Positions 4,952 to 5,405 of a DNA stretch of 5,405 bases are shown one piece after another. The stretch spans positions 15,787 through 21,191 of the forward strand of contig KL571269.1 of assembly GCA_000715855.1 (NCBI GenBank), in the 5' to 3' direction. Origin of the DNA: Actinoplanes liguriensis. GTDB lineage: Bacteria > Actinomycetota > Actinomycetes > Mycobacteriales > Micromonosporaceae. The notes under the pieces are model-generated. The model saw only the letters and a list, made by a program, of their open reading frames with translations. It was not told where the DNA came from and did no database searches. Position numbers and translations under genes: made by a program. Positions within the stretch are counted from its first letter, which is position 1. Each line of letters begins with the position of its first letter.

Positions 4952-5405
4952 GGGCTCGGGGGCGCTGGACGACGAGATTGACGATGGTGCTGTCGAGCCG
5001 GTCCAGGACACCGCCGTATCCAGGGATGAGGTTGCCTGAGTCCTTGACGCCGGCCCGTCGTTTGATGGCCGACTCGGTCATGTCGCCGAGGGCGGCCAAC
5101 GCGCCGGTGGCGACGGCACCCACCGGACTGACCGGGGCATAGCGATGAATCGCCCATCTAGCCAGGGCTGCGGCACCGATGCTGGCCGCGTAGGCCGAAT
5201 AGACCTTATGACTGTTGACCCACGGGGGAAGTGGGGGCCCGCCGAGTCGGCTTCCGGTGACGTCGGCCGCGGCATCCGCCGCCCATGTGCCGACGATGAT
5301 GCTCAGGAACGTACGGCGCACCGCGGGATCCTCGACACCGTCCGCGACCCAGGTCGCAAAGGTCTGTCCGATGAGCAGGCCATTGCAAGCCGTGACAGCG
5401 GCTCC
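4905..5405 (-). CDS. CdsA-like CTP-transferase family membrane protein, C-terminal part (5' end outside window)
   Basis: The minus-strand frame is open from the right edge to TGA (4907-4905), giving 166 residues. GTG 5321 is an internal possible start, but the frame continues upstream with [20 protein letters not shown], so I treat it as truncated by the window. The C-terminus carries the CdsA signature: [19 protein letters not shown] then [14 protein letters not shown]. This holds the Ser-x-x-Lys-Arg and Lys-Asp residues; the usual PGHGG histidine is Tyr. Upstream, [16 protein letters not shown] aligns with the WANDTGAYxxGRxxG segment, and NSHKVYSAY replaces the strongly conserved SPKKTWEG. 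Canonical CdsA makes CDP-diacylglycerol from CTP and phosphatidate in the membrane; relatives include CDP-archaeol synthase. The lost TWEG suggests a changed substrate or role. Hydrophobic helices are visible around [15 protein letters not shown] and [17 protein letters not shown] basic Ser/Thr/Arg-rich tail lies over the prenyl synthase 3' end. Confidence 0.8.
   Translation of the reverse strand, partial: GAAVTACNGLLIGQTFATWVADGVEDPAVRRTFLSIIVGTWAADAAADVTGSRLGGPPLPPWVNSHKVYSAYAASIGAAALARWAIHRYAPVSPVGAVATGALAALGDMTESAIKRRAGVKDSGNLIPGYGGVLDRLDSTIVNLVVQRPRAPRVRTSSTRTTKSEW

Noticed and set aside
4532..5011. 159-residue minus-strand ORF opposite the prenyl synthase 3' half
   Set aside because: It overlaps two genes with recognised motifs and shows no domain of its own.
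1..5405. tRNA or rRNA genes, CRISPR arrays, insertion sequences, attachment sites
   Set aside because: No repeat-spacer array, transposase motif, terminal inverted repeats or structured RNA gene could be recognised by eye on either strand.

Overview
The window is high-GC DNA with strongly G/C-ending codons in most genes. Actinobacterial gene types fill it: a ROK regulator, a Tat-exported phospholipase C with two C-terminal DUF756-type repeats, an anchored HExxH peptidase and a CdsA-like protein. This fits an actinomycete, possibly Micromonosporaceae (Actinoplanes-like); the family-level placement is inference only.

Layout. (1) 1-504, plus strand: the C-terminal part of a ROK-family regulator or sugar kinase, cut by the left edge inside its zinc motif. 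(2) 568-1873, plus strand: a single-pass membrane-anchored gluzincin metallopeptidase. Its anchor (568 to about 720) and catalytic domain (731-1873) are in different reading frames, so the gene is frameshifted as written. (3) 1870-3797, minus strand: a secreted phosphoesterase of the phospholipase C/acid phosphatase family. Its Tat signal and first motif are in one frame and the rest in another, with about 20-30 residues apparently missing at the junction. (4) 3798-3997: an intergenic region, much of it AT-rich, with a PHO-box-like tandem 11-nt repeat and a perfect 17-bp palindrome. (5) 3998-4951, plus strand: an isoprenyl diphosphate synthase homologue that keeps the first Asp-rich motif but has altered IPP-binding and second Asp-rich motifs. 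(6) 4905-5405, minus strand: the C-terminal part of a CdsA-like (CTP-transferase family) membrane protein, cut by the right edge.

Both convergent gene pairs overlap at their 3' ends: by the 4-bp palindrome CTAG at 1870-1873 and by 47 bp at 4905-4951. I see no intrinsic terminator hairpin at either junction. The phospholipase C may belong to a phosphate-starvation response, given the PHO-box-like repeat. The prenyl synthase and CdsA-like protein lie tail to tail, have diverged in parallel from their canonical families, and could act on an unusual isoprenoid lipid; that link is a hypothesis. The two frame disruptions could be real gene decay or assembly errors. The deletion at the phospholipase C site argues for a real event there.
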